From: Candidatus Cloacimonadota bacterium
Lineage (GTDB): Bacteria > Cloacimonadota > Cloacimonadia > Cloacimonadales > Cloacimonadaceae
Assembly (NCBI GenBank): GCA_028683635.1
Contig: JAQUHL010000089.1
Span: 1 to 7,339 of the forward strand
Length of the DNA: 7,339 nucleotides
Reading direction: 5' to 3'
This document shows positions 5,036-7,339 of this stretch, piece by piece (positions within the stretch are counted from its first letter, which is position 1; every line of letters starts with the position of its first letter). The notes beneath the pieces were generated by a model. The model saw nothing but the letters and a program-made list of their open reading frames with translations. It ran no database searches and was not told the DNA's origin. The position numbers were made by a program, and so were the translations under genes.

Positions 5036-7339
5036 AACTAACTCTCTCAATTTTCAAAGGTGTTGCAGACCCCAGCCCAAAATGAAGTATTGGCTGAGAT
5101 TGAGATGTAGTACCCTTAGCGCTGGAAAGCTCGCGGATCAGGCTCATTTCTCTGCCTTTGCCATCTGCCAGGGTGATTTTGACCCTGGTTCCAAAGGCTG
5201 GGGAATTTGGATGTTCGGAAAATGAATCGTTCAAAACCAGCACTTCTCCATCTGACCATACAGGTTTCAAAACCAGGGAACGGAATCCATTTTGGGTGCG
5301 GTTGTGAAGCAGCTTGGTACCATTGCCACTGCCCACCACCAGGTCAAGCCGGCCATCATTGTCGATATCGGCAAAGGCGTTTCCCCACCCATTGAACACT
5401 CTCGCTCCGCTTAAGTATGTAACATCAGTAAAGCTGCCATCGCCATTGTTTTTGTACAGGTAACTGCGATCATTGGCATAGACAGAAGTAATAAAGAGAT
5501 CGAGATATCCATCGTTGTCAGCATCAAACCACAAAGGATCGGAATGAAGTTCATCATAAGTGATGCCGGAATCCTGGGTGACGTTTGTGAATTGCCAATA
5601 GTATAAGGTGTCGCTCCCGATTACTTTGGATCCAAGACCATCATTTCTAAGTAGCATGCTGATATCCGAGATATCGATAAAGCGGGGGTGTGCAAGGTTT
5701 GCCAGGAACAGATCCAGATCTCCATCATTATCATAATCACCCCAATCTGCTCCGATGCTATGGCCATAATAGCCCTGCTTTTCTTTCCCGTGAATGTTAT
5801 AGATAGGTGCGACATCCACATAGAGGGAATCAGCCTTTTTCCATAGTAAATTTCGCTGCAGCCGATAGTTGGTAACCAGGATCTCCTGATGTCCATCATT
5901 GTCAAAATCAGCTGGAGCCACTCCTCTGCCTGCCAGGCCTGATATCGCATAGGCAGGATACAGGAAGCCTTTCCGGATGGTTTGATCCTCAAAATATCCA
6001 TTTTCATTGTTCCAAAAGAAGTCTGGGTAACCAATCCGCACTTGCCATTTCTCATAGTTGGCCAGATACAAATCCGGATAGCCATCCTTTTCTGTGTCGA
6101 TCCAGGCTGCACCTTCGGTGGGGTATTTATCTGCAATGTCTCCGGCTTTGGCATTGACGGAGACAAATTTGCCGGTCTGATTGAACATACTTTTCATCAG
6201 TTGTTCACCCCTGTCATCTTCAGCATGGGATATGGTCATAAAATCAAGCTGTCCATCCAGGTTAAAATCTGCAAACAAACCGCCACTCGAATTCAATCCT
6301 GCAAGACCTGTTTCCTCAGTAACATCAACAAACTTCAAATCTCCCTTGTTATGAAAGAGCTTGTTGCCATTTAGTAACAGATCCGGGAAGGAATCGTTAT
6401 CATAATCTCCGACTGCCACTCTTGTGTAGTTGATTCCACCCAGGCCGGCAGCATCCGTGATATCTTCATACACAATTCCGACATAGTTCATCAGCCTACG
6501 GATCCAATCCATCAGGGGAGCTTTAACCTTGAGGATTCTGTGGATCTCTTCCAGGTTTTTCCAAGCCTCATCATCAAACTTTTTCCTGGGTGACCCATAA
6601 ATCAGAGCCTGGCAAAAAGCTTTGGCAGCAGGTTCAAGATAGCGTTCCTGAGATATCAAGGCCTGGATCTTTCCCTTCCAGAAGAAGAGCTCGGAGAGTT
6701 CACCCCGGTCGTTGTTACTGAATCCGTTTTTCTGCACCTTGAGAATCTGGTCGTTTAAAATCCTGTATGCACTATTGGTTTTTTCGAACAAAGCTACCAG
6801 ATCTGTTTCATCGCCGAACTTTCCTTTCAGTTTCAATGTTTTGTAATACAGTGCTTTGGCTTTGAATAACTCCAGCCGGTTCAACCAATCCGGGGCTGTA
6901 TAGAGATCGTACATTACCTGGATGGGTTCTTCTCCTTTGCTTTTGGAGATGATGTCGTCAATTGCATCCAGGCATTTATCCAGCAGTCCGGGATGTTCAC
7001 TGGAATTTTTCCTGAGATTGGGGCTTAATAGATACAGACACGCCACATAACTCATCTTGGAGTCGAGCTTTAGCGCATCCAAACATTTCTGGATCAGGGA
7101 AGTATAGTTTTCCTGCGCAGACAGGTGATAAAGCTCATAATAAAAAGCCAGATGCTGGTACTTGGATTTTGGGAAAAGATCATAAAAATCAGCTATGAAC
7201 TGGGTGGCAAGGCTGTCGCTGCGTTCGACGCTGATTTCATCCACTCTGTTTTTGGCGAGTATTTCGATCACGTCGTTATACTCGGAAAGTTCTTTGATTC
7301 TGGGGTAATAGTCATCTTCAGGAAGTTGGTTAATATATA
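5022..7339 (-). CDS. FG-GAP/VCBS repeat protein with UnbV/ASPIC C-terminal domain (5' truncated by window edge)
   Basis: The frame runs without a stop to the right edge (771 codons visible). The first in-frame start-like codon is a GTG at 7271, but 22 more coding-looking codons precede it (such as PEDDYYPRIKELSEYND), so the true start is outside. Counting from that GTG, residues 1-265 are helix-rich, with TPR-like spacing of Leu/Ala/Tyr but no confident repeat. Residues 285-650 hold seven FG-GAP/VCBS calcium-type motifs of the form DxDxDGxxD: GDYDNDSFPD (288), ADFNLDGQLD (334), IDTEKDGYPD (391), ADFDNDGHQE (454), GDYDNDGDLD (511), FDADNDGYLD (582), ADIDNDGRLD (634). Seven units fit a seven-bladed propeller. 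Residues ~690-745 (FGTRVKITL, then HFGLG and a last strand) match UnbV/ASPIC. Proteins of this CRTAC-like class are usually exported, but the signal region is not visible here. Function is unknown. It is the upstream partner of the overlapping deaminase gene. Stop TAA at 5024-5022. Confidence 0.9.
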   Translation of the reverse strand, partial: YINQLPEDDYYPRIKELSEYNDVIEILAKNRVDEISVERSDSLATQFIADFYDLFPKSKYQHLAFYYELYHLSAQENYTSLIQKCLDALKLDSKMSYVACLYLLSPNLRKNSSEHPGLLDKCLDAIDDIISKSKGEEPIQVMYDLYTAPDWLNRLELFKAKALYYKTLKLKGKFGDETDLVALFEKTNSAYRILNDQILKVQKNGFSNNDRGELSELFFWKGKIQALISQERYLEPAAKAFCQALIYGSPRKKFDDEAWKNLEEIHRILKVKAPLMDWIRRLMNYVGIVYEDITDAAGLGGINYTRVAVGDYDNDSFPDLLLNGNKLFHNKGDLKFVDVTEETGLAGLNSSGGLFADFNLDGQLDFMTISHAEDDRGEQLMKSMFNQTGKFVSVNAKAGDIADKYPTEGAAWIDTEKDGYPDLYLANYEKWQVRIGYPDFFWNNENGYFEDQTIRKGFLYPAYAISGLAGRGVAPADFDNDGHQEILVTNYRLQRNLLWKKADSLYVDVAPIYNIHGKEKQGYYGHSIGADWGDYDNDGDLDLFLANLAHPRFIDISDISMLLRNDGLGSKVIGSDTLYYWQFTNVTQDSGITYDELHSDPLWFDADNDGYLDLFITSVYANDRSYLYKNNGDGSFTDVTYLSGARVFNGWGNAFADIDNDGRLDLVVGSGNGTKLLHNRTQNGFRSLVLKPVWSDGEVLVLNDSFSEHPNSPAFGTRVKITLADGKGREMSLIRELSSAKGTTSQSQPILHFGLGSATPLKIERVSYEKD

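Noticed and set aside
5621..6166. Open minus-strand frame of 181 codons
   Set aside because: It is a shifted frame inside the FG-GAP region; its length comes from the regular Asp-rich codons of the real frame, and its Met/Ile/Trp-rich composition is not protein-like.
5982..6374. Open plus-strand frame of 130 codons
   Set aside because: It is antisense to the FG-GAP repeats, with no recognisable motif or start signal.

Overview
The window looks like a piece of chromosome from an uncultured, probably anaerobic Gram-negative bacterium. The best guess is Candidatus Cloacimonadota (WWE1), or otherwise a relative in or near the Bacteroidota/FCB group. This rests on the large secreted repeat protein, whose C-terminus is a Por-secretion/FlgD-type tail (QNYPNPFNPET, then SGIYFYKL and KMVLMK), and on a serine-palmitoyltransferase-like enzyme of the type common in Bacteroidota. 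Taxonomy is inferred from protein style only; there is no rRNA or marker gene here.

Layout. Positions 1-491 (+) are the C-terminal part of a PLP-dependent alpha-oxoamine synthase, cut by the left edge. It converges on a minus-strand block, and a strong bidirectional terminator hairpin (561-591) lies in the 124-bp gap. The minus strand then carries, in transcription order from the right edge: a large protein with a helical N-terminal region, seven FG-GAP/VCBS repeats and a UnbV/ASPIC domain (5022 to beyond 7339, start outside the window); a guanine deaminase-like amidohydrolase (3812-5035) whose ATG overlaps the previous stop by 14 bases; and, after a 163-bp gap, a 1010-residue exported protein of about 16 regular ~55-residue repeats plus a sorting tail (616-3648).

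How the parts fit. The FG-GAP/ASPIC gene and the deaminase are almost certainly co-transcribed and translationally coupled. The repeat protein has its own leader, with an excellent Shine-Dalgarno directly abutted by a 10-bp hairpin, so it may be separately regulated; no clear terminator separates it from the deaminase. Two of the three minus-strand products look like beta-propeller proteins, one of them clearly exported. The deaminase is a cytosolic purine-salvage/catabolism enzyme. I see no mobile element, CRISPR array, tRNA or rRNA, and no clear sign of an undescribed system. The most unusual items are the leader hairpin, the regular 16-unit repeat array and the deaminase/ASPIC gene pairing.
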